64,000 bases of DNA. Source: an uncultured Bacteroides sp. GTDB taxonomy: Bacteria; Bacteroidota; Bacteroidia; Bacteroidales; Bacteroidaceae. The position numbers and the translations under genes were made by a program. This document shows positions 1-8,486 of the stretch, piece after piece. The stretch spans positions 3,100,001-3,164,000 of the forward strand of contig NZ_OY782186.1 of assembly GCF_963677685.1 (NCBI RefSeq), written 5' to 3'. The notes under the pieces are model-generated. The model saw only the letters and a program-made list of their open reading frames with translations, made no database searches and was not told where the DNA came from. Each line of letters starts with the position of its first letter. The first letter of the stretch is position 1.

Positions 1-951
1 CTTGGTGATCTGCAAGCCTTTACCCTTGATCGTTACGTTGATTTTATAGTTCGTGCCCGCGGCAAGGGCTTTCAAAGTACCCGTGCTGAAACTCGTGTCA
101 AGGGTGGTACTCATCAAGTTACTATCCACCGTAAAGGAGATCTTGGTCAAATCATCCAAAGCGAGCACCGGAACCATCAACACGCTCACATCCTCAGGAG
201 TAGGCGTAGTGGCGTCCGCAATACCGTCATAAACAGCGGTAGTGGCATCCACACTGATATTCACAGCTCCAAGAATAGCCTCGGTAAGAGGATCAGTACC
301 CACGGCCGCATAGTTACCGTCAGTAATGTTCAAAAAAGAAGAAGCGATGATTTTGCTATCGGGATTTGTTGCATCTTCAAGTTTGACATTGGTGATGGCG
401 CACGTACCCGCATAACTCGGATCGCGAGTGATGCTGAAGGTGATCTTGGCATAAGCATGATTCATCGTCAGGGCGATCCCATTGTTCTTATTGTTCAAAG
501 GATCTGTGTTGTAAATACTATAACTCAGATCCTTGCTGCCATCAAGCAGGTTCTCTTGCGAAATCAGTGCCACAGCGGTGGCATCCGTTACAGTGCCAGC
601 ATAGGGATAGTAAGCGCAAACCTGCGCGTTGTTATTGTTCAGGTAGATCACATCCGCAGTCGTGGCTTCACCCCACTTGGGAGTATTGGCAGCCGTATAG
701 ACGTACTTTACGTTGCTATTATCTGCGGCAACATAACCGCTGCCCGCGTCATCCTTGAGGAACATGCCGATAGCGGCGCCATCCGTGGTTAACTCGGTTG
801 CAGCACGCGTGGCGAAAGCGTCCATAGAAGTGGAAGAAACAGAAAGGGCTTTGGTAATACCGTTGTCTTTATTATCTGCAGGATTATCGGTATTCGAGCA
901 GCTGCACAAAAGCGCGCAGACTGCTGATATATAAATTAAGTTCTTTTTCAT
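1..951 (-). CDS. Fimbrillin-like lipoprotein, C-terminus cut by window edge
   Basis: The frame is open from a Met codon at 951 to base 1 (317 codons), so the C-terminus lies outside the window. The N-terminus MKKNLIYISA is followed by a lipobox ending LCSC at about residues 15-18, so export and lipidation are expected. A TRA tripeptide near residue 49 fits the Arg-specific maturation site of type V pilins, which enter the outer membrane as lipoproteins and are trimmed before polymerising. The domain resembles the Mfa-like fimbrillin family (inferred from composition, the lipobox and its neighbours). It is the last gene seen of a five-gene leftward fimbrial cluster and lies 54 bp after the preceding fimbrillin. 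It is the most divergent of the three, so it may be a minor or tip subunit. Confidence 0.8.
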   Translation of the reverse strand, partial: MKKNLIYISAVCALLCSCSNTDNPADNKDNGITKALSVSSTSMDAFATRAATELTTDGAAIGMFLKDDAGSGYVAADNSNVKYVYTAANTPKWGEATTADVIYLNNNNAQVCAYYPYAGTVTDATAVALISQENLLDGSKDLSYSIYNTDPLNNKNNGIALTMNHAYAKITFSITRDPSYAGTCAITNVKLEDATNPDSKIIASSFLNITDGNYAAVGTDPLTEAILGAVNISVDATTAVYDGIADATTPTPEDVSVLMVPVLALDDLTKISFTVDSNLMSTTLDTSFSTGTLKALAAGTNYKINVTIKGKGLQITK

Positions 952-1005
952 TTTATTCTTTTTTAGGGTTATTTCATTTGTGATTTCTCTTTGATCTGGC
1001 TGCCC

Positions 1006-2073
1006 TTAATTCATATCAACAGGAGCACCCGAGTTTACATCCACAGCGTTCCAGTCAACAATAGAGACCGTGGTGACTTCAAGCTCTGTACCGCTAATCA
1101 ACAAGGTGTAGGTATAGTTATTACCCGCCGCCCAGGCAGTGGCAGAATTAGGAAGAGCCGGAAGGTCGGCAGTCATCTCTTTGCCGTCAACCGTCGCGGT
1201 AACGGTCAGGTCAGCAACGGCAACAGGAATAACCAGACCGTAAGCGGTAACGGTAGTGGAAGCGGTCGCATTGTAATCGTTAGCATTCACACCCGTAGCG
1301 TCCGTGAAAGAGATAGGACCAACAGTGACAGCACTTGTGGTAAGGGTGCCGTCGCTCACCTTGATGGTAAAGCTACCCGAAAGCGGAGTAGCCGGAGTGC
1401 CCGCTTTGGAATCAATCTTGATGGCGGTGATCAGACCCGTACCCCCATAACTTTCAGCCTTGTTCACCACAAAGGAGAGTTTGGAAAGCGCGTGGTGCAT
1501 GTAAAGATCCACCTTATTGTCATAAGATACAGGAGAAGTGCCATCCGTGGCCGCATTGCTGGCAAAAGGCCAGGCACCGTAAACATAAGGATCACCCGCG
1601 GTACCCGCGCCACTCGTGGCAGCGCCCGTGCCGTACATGTAATCCATCTGGTTCGTACCGTCGAAACTGGCTTCAGAAGCTGCAAGGGTAGCGTCGATGG
1701 CGTCGCTGCCATCACCTACCAGAGTAACGGGATTGGTCACAGCAGTTGACGGATAGAAAGCATAAACCGTGGCCGTTTCATTGGTAAGGTTGATCTTATC
1801 GGCAGCGGCAGCAGGGCTTACCCACGTAGTTCCGTCAAAGGTATAAGCAGCCACCTTGGAGGTGTAACCCGTACCGGTGATAAACACACCGATGGCATCA
1901 CTTGTGGCAAAAGCAGTACCCTGCTTCAAAGCGCGGGTGCCCACACCGGAAAGAACATTTACCGATACACCCAATTCTTGGGTTTGAGAAGAGAGAACGG
2001 GAACTTTTTCATCATTGGAACAACTTGCAAGCACTGCGGCGGCAAGAGTGGCTAGAAGAATTGTTTTTTTCAT
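1006..2073 (-). CDS. Fimbrillin family lipoprotein (Mfa1/FimA-like)
   Basis: A 355-residue exported lipoprotein: signal sequence with lipobox LASC at residues 15-18, a GTRALK maturation site with Arg at residue 47, and a Thr/Ala/Ser-rich beta-sandwich body. The segment YDNKVDLYMHHALSKLSFV is shared with the upstream paralogue at 2139-3209. The C-terminus carries VSIVDWNAV, which resembles the terminal strand used for subunit exchange in type V pili. It probably forms fimbrial stalk or tip subunits on the cell surface. It lies 65 bp downstream of the next fimbrillin in the same leftward cluster. Which subunit class it belongs to cannot be told from sequence alone. Confidence 0.85.
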   Translation of the reverse strand: MKKTILLATLAAAVLASCSNDEKVPVLSSQTQELGVSVNVLSGVGTRALKQGTAFATSDAIGVFITGTGYTSKVAAYTFDGTTWVSPAAAADKINLTNETATVYAFYPSTAVTNPVTLVGDGSDAIDATLAASEASFDGTNQMDYMYGTGAATSGAGTAGDPYVYGAWPFASNAATDGTSPVSYDNKVDLYMHHALSKLSFVVNKAESYGGTGLITAIKIDSKAGTPATPLSGSFTIKVSDGTLTTSAVTVGPISFTDATGVNANDYNATASTTVTAYGLVIPVAVADLTVTATVDGKEMTADLPALPNSATAWAAGNNYTYTLLISGTELEVTTVSIVDWNAVDVNSGAPVDMN

Positions 2074-2138
2074 CTTTAATTATTTTTTAATTTCTATTCG
2101 TTTTTTTCTTTATAATATGGGCTTATCCCCTTATTTAT

Positions 2139-3209
2139 TTATTGCACATCGGCGCTACCGGCAGCTACATCACCCCAGGCAACAATGGAAACGCTGTTAA
2201 CAATCAGTTCGGTACCCTTAACGGTAATGGTATAGGTGTAATTCTTCTCATCCAGCCATTTGTCCGAGCTGTTCAGGGCATCAGAGGGAAGCGCCACCGA
2301 CATATCCTTACCGTCGATGGTAAGCGTCAGGGTGATGCCCGAAGTATCAGCTAAAGGAGCGACCAGAGCGGCGGTGGTAACAACAGTGGAAGGGGTAGCG
2401 TTATAAGCATTGATGGTTAGGTCGGAGGGACCGGTAACGGTCAACAGATCAGAAGCGGGGGCTCCGCTGATCACGCCATCCGACACGCTCATCGTTAACG
2501 CCCCGGTCTGGAACTTGGGAGTGCCTGCCACCGGAGCAGCAGTCGCCAAAGTCAATTGGGACAAAGTGCCCGTACCCACATAAGTAACGTCTTTGTTAAC
2601 TACAAAGGAGAGTTTGGAAAGCGCGTGGTGCATGTAAAGATCCACCTTGTTGTCATAAACAGCAGGAGTGGCAGCGTCATCATCAGCGTCGGCATTACTC
2701 GCCTTGGCCAGAGGGTAGTTGTAGGCAGGAGTTCCTGAACCGTCACCCTCACGCGTGGTGGCATACATGTAATCAGCCACATCCGCCCCATCAAACTGTT
2801 GTGTAGGGGGAATCGTTACATCTATAGCCGTGTAATAATCCCCTTGCGTGTCGTCACTGCTATTGGTGATGGCACCCGCGGCATAGGGATAGAAAGCATA
2901 AACCGTAGCTTCCACATTGGCCAGATAGATCTTATCTGCATCGGCGGCGGGAGAAGTCCAAACCCCTGTAGGGTCAAGCGGACAGGTATAAGCCGCCAGA
3001 TGAGGAACATAATCCGTGCCTTTGATAAACACACCTATCTGATTATTCTGGACAAAAGCATCCGTCAAAGCACGGGTGGAACCCGAACCGAAAATACGGG
3101 TATTCACACCCAGTTCAGAGCCCTGAGATACGGCGGGCAAATCCTTGTCATTACTACAGGAGGCAAACATCAACGAAGCCAAACCTGCCAAAATCAGTTC
3201 TTTTTTCAT
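2139..3209 (-). CDS. Fimbrillin family lipoprotein (Mfa1/FimA-like)
   Basis: A 356-residue fimbrillin with signal sequence and lipobox FASC at residues 15-18, a STRALTD maturation site with Arg at residue 46, and a body closely parallel to the 1006-2073 product. Shared blocks include KVDLYMHHALSKLSFVVNK and a VSIVAWGDV C-terminal strand. A 47-bp stretch is identical at DNA level between the two genes (1469-1515 and 2602-2648), which suggests recent duplication or gene conversion. It lies about 150 bp downstream of the Mfa2-like anchor gene, so it is the first structural pilin of the operon and perhaps the major subunit (inference). Confidence 0.85.
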   Translation of the reverse strand: MKKELILAGLASLMFASCSNDKDLPAVSQGSELGVNTRIFGSGSTRALTDAFVQNNQIGVFIKGTDYVPHLAAYTCPLDPTGVWTSPAADADKIYLANVEATVYAFYPYAAGAITNSSDDTQGDYYTAIDVTIPPTQQFDGADVADYMYATTREGDGSGTPAYNYPLAKASNADADDDAATPAVYDNKVDLYMHHALSKLSFVVNKDVTYVGTGTLSQLTLATAAPVAGTPKFQTGALTMSVSDGVISGAPASDLLTVTGPSDLTINAYNATPSTVVTTAALVAPLADTSGITLTLTIDGKDMSVALPSDALNSSDKWLDEKNYTYTITVKGTELIVNSVSIVAWGDVAAGSADVQ

Positions 3210-3360
3210 TTTACTTTTTTTTACTTTTAAATTAAGGTTACATTCTCTCTTTTTTCAGCTTTTATATCCTCATATTTTTAAAATTCCATCACTATTTTTC
3301 TTTCTTTTGGAGCGGAAAGAGCCGCATCCTGAATGCTAAACTCAATTTGCTCAGGTTTAA

Positions 3361-4242
3361 TCAATGAACCTCTCCCTCTCCAGCGTTGACCTGGTCACGA
3401 GCCTTGATGGTGATCTCCGAAAGAACAGCCTCCTGATTGAGAATCTCTATGCCCACATCAATTTCAACATCTAACTCAACAGTATTTATATCCTTGAGCC
3501 GATCGGTAATATCCACATTGATAAATTGCGTGCTACCCCCACTCATAGCAAATTCGATGTGAAGGACATTCTTCTCTTTAGGGTCCTTGCCAAAGAAAGA
3601 GACACCGCTACTAAAGGAAGAAGAGACCTTTTCAGTGGAGAAAAACAGCTTCCCGTTATCATCCACCAAGTCACCCGAAGAAAGATACGCCCCGGAAGAG
3701 AAACCGCTAAGGTTGCCCGAACAGCTCTTGATCTGGTCGTCATATTCGCCTGTTTCAACCCGGATCACAGCCTGACGGATAAAATTACGAGGAACCATCG
3801 TAGCAGAAGACGAGTCTGCCTCCAACACCGTGAGTGTGCCAAGCCCCACACCGTAGCAATGGGAGGGCTGGCGCAAATAAGAGGAAGCACGCGTATAAAC
3901 AGGGGCGGAAACCCGGGCGGATTCATAAGACTTTAGACCCTCATGCTGTACATGTTCGGCATCCGTATTATAAGCCAAGACCTGATAGGTGCCCGCAGGA
4001 AGACTCCCGTTAAAGCCCGAAGCATTCGCATCACGGGTGAGAATCAACCCTTCAGAGGAGTAAAAATAAAGTTGCATCCCCGAGGGAAGTTCTTCATCCG
4101 TGGCAAGATTCTTCCAATTGAAATTAATGCTCACATTACTTACCGGCTTAACCTCTTCAAGGCTTCTGCGCGTACAACCACAAAAGCAGAAGAAGACAAA
4201 CACCAAAAAACCGATTAAATTATATACTAACTTATTTTTCAT
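3361..4242 (-). CDS. Mfa2/FimB-like fimbrial anchor lipoprotein
   Basis: The reading frame runs to 4302, but the Met at 4242 (MKNKLVYNLIG) starts a proper signal sequence, so I chose it; this leaves 10 bp after the stop of the upstream gene. A hydrophobic stretch ends FCFCGC, a lipobox-like Cys near residue 22. The rest is beta-rich (about 293 residues in all), with VSINFNWKN soon after the lipid anchor and a motif pattern like Bacteroidales Mfa2/FimB proteins, which anchor the pilus and limit its length. Its position between the outer-membrane protein gene and the fimbrillins supports this role. The exact family is inferred. Confidence 0.75.
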   Translation of the reverse strand: MKNKLVYNLIGFLVFVFFCFCGCTRRSLEEVKPVSNVSINFNWKNLATDEELPSGMQLYFYSSEGLILTRDANASGFNGSLPAGTYQVLAYNTDAEHVQHEGLKSYESARVSAPVYTRASSYLRQPSHCYGVGLGTLTVLEADSSSATMVPRNFIRQAVIRVETGEYDDQIKSCSGNLSGFSSGAYLSSGDLVDDNGKLFFSTEKVSSSFSSGVSFFGKDPKEKNVLHIEFAMSGGSTQFINVDITDRLKDINTVELDVEIDVGIEILNQEAVLSEITIKARDQVNAGEGEVH

Positions 4243-4252
4243 ATCAATAGTG

Positions 4253-5779
4253 CTACTTACGCGGTGAATATTTTCTGCCAAAGCGATAGGATACGCATAC
4301 ACGAAAACCGGTAGCTTTCAAGCCGCTCCAGCTATAGGAATCTTTATAATAATAGTGAGAAGCGCCATAAGAATACCTCTTACCTTCAACGGAACGATAA
4401 CCAAAACGGGCACCTAATTCCAAGCCCAAACGGGAGGAAAAAGGCACATAAACACCCAGCGAAAGCCCCCCTTCGTTATAAGACCCTGTACGGCCCGCAT
4501 CCTGCGCACCTTTAAGAAGTTCATCAAATTGCCCCGTGAGCACATAAAGCCCCGCATAAAGCCAGTGATGCGAATCATCAGAGTCAAAAAACCAGTAACG
4601 GGGCTCAAAACTTAGGCTCGAAGGTGCCCAGACATGCGCATCCTCTCCCTTGGTATCAGTCACACTGTAGACCCACTCCCCGCAAATAGACCAATGGGCA
4701 GAGATGAAATATTCCACCTCCACACTGGGAGTAAAGTATCTTTTCTTTAGTTCTGCAGAATAACCCAAGAGCGAAAGAAGGTTCGTCTTCACACCAAGAA
4801 CAGGCTTAAAAAGGTAAGTTTCAAGCTCTTTAGTAGGTGATAATGCCCCCGGCAAAGAGGGTTTTGAAACCTCCTGCTTTGCCGGTGCATCACCTTCTAA
4901 ATGCACTGTTATGTCTGATTTTGCAGTGTTCTCTAAAGTAGGGTCCTCAAGGAGCTCTAAACTATGATCGGGAGCTACCTCACCTGAAAGTGTTGAAACC
5001 AAACTATCGGGACGTGATACGGCGATACCCAAACGCCGTTTTTCGCGCTCCAAAACCGCAGCGAAATCTTTTTGTTCTATTTTTACCTTATAATGTTCCT
5101 CGATTATTTTTTGAAGATCGTATTCAACCTTCACCTGCACACGGCGAAGCAAAGGAAAATAATGGCGTTCCAACTCACGATAAGGATCACCACCATCAAG
5201 CTCCATAAGCCGTTTCTCACGACCCTGGAAAACATCCACATTATTTATGATCCAAAGAATCGCTTCCTTACGCTCCAAAGAAGAAGAAGACACCAGCGCT
5301 TTAAGTCCATCCCAATCCTCGGCAACATGAAACGTGCGCAAGGGATAGCTAAAAAGAGCAGGATAACGGCGGCGAAGATAAAACGCAAAACCCTCAGAAC
5401 GCGCACGCGAAAGCTCCTGGTTGCGCATATACGTACCGTCAATAGAGCCGTAACCCGTAATGGAGATACCACGGATATGAACAAGGGTATCTTGTAAAGT
5501 GCTACTTAGGAAAGCATCCAACCGATGCAATTCATCCACGTTGCTCTGATAAGAAGCCAGCACAACTGAACTACCGATACGGTAAGACAAATAGCAATCA
5601 ATGCTCTTACCCCCCTGCATAATAATACGACGATAAATAGAATCACGATAATTCAAGCCCGAAGAGGAAGAATTCAATTCATTAGAAGTTGCCTCCGAAA
5701 TAGATTGAGCCGGCAAATCAACACAGAAAATGCCCAAACTCAAAAAACTCATTAGTAAAACTCTTATTAATGCATTCAT
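4253..5779 (-). CDS. Outer-membrane protein with OmpA-like region and DUF3575 barrel
   Basis: A 508-residue protein with a signal peptide ending near LPAQS (residues 22-26). Residues about 55-200 contain an OmpA/MotB-like layout (ISITGYGSIDGT, then NQELSRARSEGF, as in proteins that bind peptidoglycan). Residues about 325-508 match the DUF3575 pattern: alternating aromatic strands beginning KPVLGVKTNLLSLLG and ending CVSYRFG, a small outer-membrane barrel. Such proteins often head fimbrial operons in Bacteroides. It is the first gene of the leftward fimbrial cluster, and its start lies 71 bp from the left inverted repeat of the invertible segment, so that switch should govern it and the genes after it. 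Confidence 0.75.
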   Translation of the reverse strand: MNALIRVLLMSFLSLGIFCVDLPAQSISEATSNELNSSSSGLNYRDSIYRRIIMQGGKSIDCYLSYRIGSSVVLASYQSNVDELHRLDAFLSSTLQDTLVHIRGISITGYGSIDGTYMRNQELSRARSEGFAFYLRRRYPALFSYPLRTFHVAEDWDGLKALVSSSSLERKEAILWIINNVDVFQGREKRLMELDGGDPYRELERHYFPLLRRVQVKVEYDLQKIIEEHYKVKIEQKDFAAVLEREKRRLGIAVSRPDSLVSTLSGEVAPDHSLELLEDPTLENTAKSDITVHLEGDAPAKQEVSKPSLPGALSPTKELETYLFKPVLGVKTNLLSLLGYSAELKKRYFTPSVEVEYFISAHWSICGEWVYSVTDTKGEDAHVWAPSSLSFEPRYWFFDSDDSHHWLYAGLYVLTGQFDELLKGAQDAGRTGSYNEGGLSLGVYVPFSSRLGLELGARFGYRSVEGKRYSYGASHYYYKDSYSWSGLKATGFRVCVSYRFGRKYSPRK

Positions 5780-5849
5780 ATACTACGTCTCATTCATTTG
5801 TTCGTACAATACAGAACTCCATTTAGATCAAAAGGAAAGGCCATTTGTG

Positions 5850-5882
5850 TTTCCGTTACTTCATAAGTAACAGAATGCACAG
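5850..5882 (+). repeat. Left inverted repeat of the invertible segment (33 bp)
   Basis: Contains TTCCGTTACTTCATAAGTAA; the reverse complement is found base for base at 6319-6351. Identity stops at 5849 outside and 5883 inside. The repeat itself holds a short internal palindrome (GTTACTT/AAGTAAC), a likely recombinase core site. It lies in the expected leader of the fimbrial operon. Confidence 0.95.
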
Positions 5883-6282
5883 AAGCCAAAAAGAGTGGAA
5901 AATCAAGTCGGGAAGCTATCCAAAGCAGAATAATGGAATAGAAAATAAAAAAAGACATAAGAGAACAATACTTCAATCGTAACGATTCGACACAAGCATT
6001 AGAAAAGGAGAAAAAGAGGCATGCTCGTTTTCAAAAAAACAAGATGTAAGCGTACGTCAACCCTGTCCCCTACCTAAAAAGGGGATAAAAAAAACCTCAG
6101 TAGTTAATAATTGTTATTTATCTTAAAAAATCAAATCATATAAAAACTTTCTTTGTTCAAAATATTAGCAAATGTTTTTTTATATTTAATAGGACACCAT
6201 ACAGCAACCAATTAACATTACTCAAATAAATACGCTTTTTTAGCTTTAATTTAAAATAAAATTATATTTATTAGATGTTTTT

Positions 6283-6314
6283 TTTGGAATATTAAAAAAA
6301 TAAACAGATATTTG
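6283..6314 (+). promoter_or_regulatory. Candidate Bacteroides promoter inside the invertible segment, pointing right
   Basis: TTTG at 6283-6286 is followed after 20 bp by GATATTTG at 6307-6314, one base off the -7 consensus TAnnTTTG and with the right spacing for a -33 box. Transcription would start near 6320, at the inner edge of the right repeat, and run away from the fimbrial genes. Inversion would aim it at the gene starting at 5779. Confidence 0.45.
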
Positions 6315-6318
6315 TCCG

Positions 6319-6351
6319 CTGTGCATTCTGTTACTTATGAAGTAACGGAAA
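6319..6351 (-). repeat. Right inverted repeat of the invertible segment (33 bp)
   Basis: Exact reverse complement of 5850-5882, beginning CTGTGCATTCTGTTACTTAT. It lies 135 bp beyond the 3' end of the recombinase gene. Confidence 0.95.
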
Positions 6352-6485
6352 AGATCTAAAGCCAACCAAAAGCCTTTAAATAAAGGTTTTTTTTTGCATT
6401 TATAGCAAGCATAAAAAGCATAAATCAACAACAGAACAAAAAGATTCAACATCTTAAAATCAATTAAAACGAAACAAAATATATT

Positions 6486-7508
6486 TTACAAAAGCCTTTT
6501 GTTATCTCCCGAGTCAGAAGAAAAAGGGTGCGGGAAAAGAGCTCGCTTAGTAGCACCACGGGGGAAAATAAGCGAAAGAACTTTTCGGTTGGCTTGTTTA
6601 AGAATACGATGATCAAAAGAGCCTAGATAATTATACGTCACTTTCTCAGAGGAATGACCCAGAGACTCACTGATCACAGCAACAGGAATACCTTTGTGAT
6701 AGGCTGCAGTAGCCCATGAGTGACGAGCCACGTAAGAAGTCAAAGACTCTTTTAAACCCAAAAGCTTGGAAAGCTTACCCAAATGAAGATTGTACAGCCG
6801 CAAAGCGCTTTGATACTGACGGTATTCATCCACACCCGGATGCCGAAGAAGAGGCAACAAATAAGGCGAACCTTTAACCAAAGAAGCATATTTGCGTAGA
6901 AGAGACAAAGCGCAAGGCTCCAGACAGACAGTCAGTTCACGACCGGTTTTACTACGACGATAGGTGAGAATATTCCCACTGATATCTCTCTTGCGCAATA
7001 AACAAAGGTCCACAAAAGGGATTCCACGTAGATAAAAAGACAAAAGGAATAAGTCACGTGAAAAGCTTAAAAAAGAAGAACAGTCATCCAAATCTAACTC
7101 GTAAAGACGTTGAATAACAGTGGGAGAAACAGCACGTTTATGGCAACTCTGAGAACCAGTAAAAACCTCCTTGAATAAGTCCGGAGCAAGCTCAACACCC
7201 TCCTGCTTAGCCGCCTGATTACAGATGGAACGAAGCATGCGCATGTAGAGAGAAACCGTATTGGACTTACAACCTTTATTATAAAGGTACTGCTCATAAT
7301 CCTTTAAAAGACGCGGAGTTAATTCACCAAAAGTTAACCCCTCATTACCGGTAAACTCAAAAAAACTACGAATTGCACTCATATACGAACGGGCAGTGCT
7401 ATTACGCCCTAAATCAAGCAGATTAGCTTGTAACTTGGATGAAAAAAAATAGATATTGTTGATCGTACTCATAATGATTATTAAATAGTTTTGCTTTCCT
7501 TTGATCAC
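6486..7508 (-). CDS. Tyrosine site-specific recombinase (likely invertase)
   Basis: A 340-residue integrase-family recombinase. Residues about 15-115 form the SAM-like DNA-binding domain (STARSYMSAIRSFFEF). Catalytic residues seen are Arg161 (LRGIPF), Lys187 (YRRSKTGR), Arg262-His263 (SYVARHSWAT), His285 (SLGHSS) and Tyr294 (TYNYLGSF). Tyr259 stands where many relatives have the first His of the H-x-x-R box, a change I recall in Bacteroides recombinases. A start at Met13 (7472) is an alternative. The size and the adjacent 33-bp inverted repeats suggest a local promoter invertase rather than an element integrase: no transfer genes or att repeats are visible. It is read towards the switch. Confidence 0.88.
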   Translation of the reverse strand: MIKGKQNYLIIIMSTINNIYFFSSKLQANLLDLGRNSTARSYMSAIRSFFEFTGNEGLTFGELTPRLLKDYEQYLYNKGCKSNTVSLYMRMLRSICNQAAKQEGVELAPDLFKEVFTGSQSCHKRAVSPTVIQRLYELDLDDCSSFLSFSRDLFLLSFYLRGIPFVDLCLLRKRDISGNILTYRRSKTGRELTVCLEPCALSLLRKYASLVKGSPYLLPLLRHPGVDEYRQYQSALRLYNLHLGKLSKLLGLKESLTSYVARHSWATAAYHKGIPVAVISESLGHSSEKVTYNYLGSFDHRILKQANRKVLSLIFPRGATKRALFPHPFSSDSGDNKRLL

Positions 7509-7528
7509 TTATGATCGCATAGCAACAG

Positions 7529-7536
7529 CAAAAGTA
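7529..7536 (-). promoter_or_regulatory. -7 element for the recombinase gene
   Basis: Reads TACTTTTG on the minus strand, a match to TAnnTTTG, 20 bp upstream of the first possible start. No clear -33 box is seen. Confidence 0.45.
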
Positions 7537-7539
7537 CTC

Positions 7540-8415
7540 CTCTATCTAGTTATAGCTTTAAGTAATCAATTATGACAAAAAAACATTTAAGATAAAATAT
7601 TTAGATTATCACAATAAAAAATAGCAATTGTGTGTATAATAAAAGAAAAAAACAAAACGAGCAATATTTTAATAAAGCATAAATCTAGTATAGAATTGTT
7701 AAAGGATTAATAAAAAAGGAATAAAATTTCATTTTCGAAAGGGTATAGAGGAAAGTAATATATTATCCACTAAAATAAATTCGGTCTATAAAATGATATA
7801 TCTATAAATAAAGGGATATGCCGATATTAACAGAGCGAATATGTTTGTTTTTTTATTCAAGGAGGTCTATTCTTGAATAAATAGTACTTCACGCGAACCA
7901 TAAATTTGTTTTGTTTATTTCCGAAATATAAAAGAAATATTTCAGAAAAAAAAACCGAACACTCATCTTCAAAGAAATAAAACCTATAAGAATAAAAACT
8001 CCTCGCTTTTTCACAAAGAAAAAATGATACAATAATCAACAAGCAATAGAAAAACAAACAGGAACAAAGTAAGATAAAATAAGCAAAAGGATAAAAGCCT
8101 AAAACCAACGCATAAAAGAATAGAAAACATGGGGATGTTTTATAATACAACATGGGGATGTTATGACTAACAACATCCCCATGTTTTGCACCATTACAAC
8201 AGATCTATCTATCATTTAGAAAGCAACAGGAAAAACAAAGCATTACTTCAAATCTGAAACTTCAAAGCAAAAGAATACCCACACGTAACAGAAGCATTCG
8301 CTGAAGGTATTGCAAAAAAACACTGAAAAGTCATCCCGAATTATAAAAAGCTTTTGATCATTGATAATAAAGTAGGATTTTGAGATTCAGGAAAGAATAT
8401 AAAAAAGTTTTTGAC
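7540..8415. other. AT-rich intergenic stretch without a convincing gene
   Basis: About 0.9 kb separate the recombinase from nudC. A 98-codon hydrophobic minus-strand frame at 7857-8153 has low-complexity Phe/Tyr/Leu/Cys composition and no family resemblance, so I do not call it. The only structured part is the GGGG-centred repeat cluster at 8126-8185. Confidence 0.6.
8126..8185. repeat. Three copies of AACATGGGGATGTT (two direct, one inverted)
   Basis: Exact copies lie at 8126-8139 and 8149-8162, with the reverse complement at 8172-8185. Copies two and three can pair as a 14-bp stem with a 9-base loop. Each copy is itself AACAT/ATGTT around GGGG. The cluster could be protein-binding sites or a terminator-like hairpin for a leftward transcript. 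Confidence 0.85.
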
Positions 8416-8423
8416 TATCTTTG
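8416..8423 (+). promoter_or_regulatory. -7 element for nudC
   Basis: TATCTTTG, a perfect match to TAnnTTTG, 63 bp upstream of the chosen ATG at 8487. It rules out the longer frame beginning with the TTG at 8421, which overlaps the element. Confidence 0.65.
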
Positions 8424-8486
8424 CAGCACCAAAAAAGATCTCCTAAAGAGAACGCAGTAAGCAAAGTCACAAAACTTACACCATAC

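Larger units (their letters stand above)
5850..6351. promoter_or_regulatory. Putative invertible promoter segment of the fimbrial operon
   Basis: A 502-bp AT-rich non-coding segment bounded by 33-bp perfect inverted repeats. It lies between the start of the fimbrial operon (5779) and the 3' end of a tyrosine recombinase gene (6486). Invertible promoters flanked by inverted repeats and flipped by tyrosine recombinases are well established in Bacteroides for capsule and fimbrial loci. I found no good leftward -7 element (CAAAnnTA as read on the plus strand) in the segment, while a plausible rightward promoter sits at its right end. The drawn orientation is therefore more likely OFF for the fimbriae (inference). 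Confidence 0.8.

Noticed and set aside
457..792. Plus-strand frame opposite the first fimbrillin
   Set aside because: It is antisense to a coding frame that is open across all 317 codons and has a signal sequence.
991..1749. Long plus-strand frame opposite a fimbrillin gene
   Set aside because: It is antisense to a clear lipoprotein gene, has odd composition and no signal or family match. Its openness follows from the codon use of the real gene.
3526..3936. 136-codon plus-strand frame opposite the Mfa2-like gene
   Set aside because: No promoter or family match; shadow of the anchor gene.
5794..5976. 60-codon minus-strand frame crossing the left inverted repeat
   Set aside because: It would be broken by inversion and has no recognisable content; more likely leader DNA.
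7857..8153. 98-codon hydrophobic minus-strand frame
   Set aside because: AT-rich low-complexity translation, no promoter or homologous feel.
8126..8185. Possible CRISPR array
   Set aside because: Only three short copies, one inverted, with 9-bp spacers and no cas genes.
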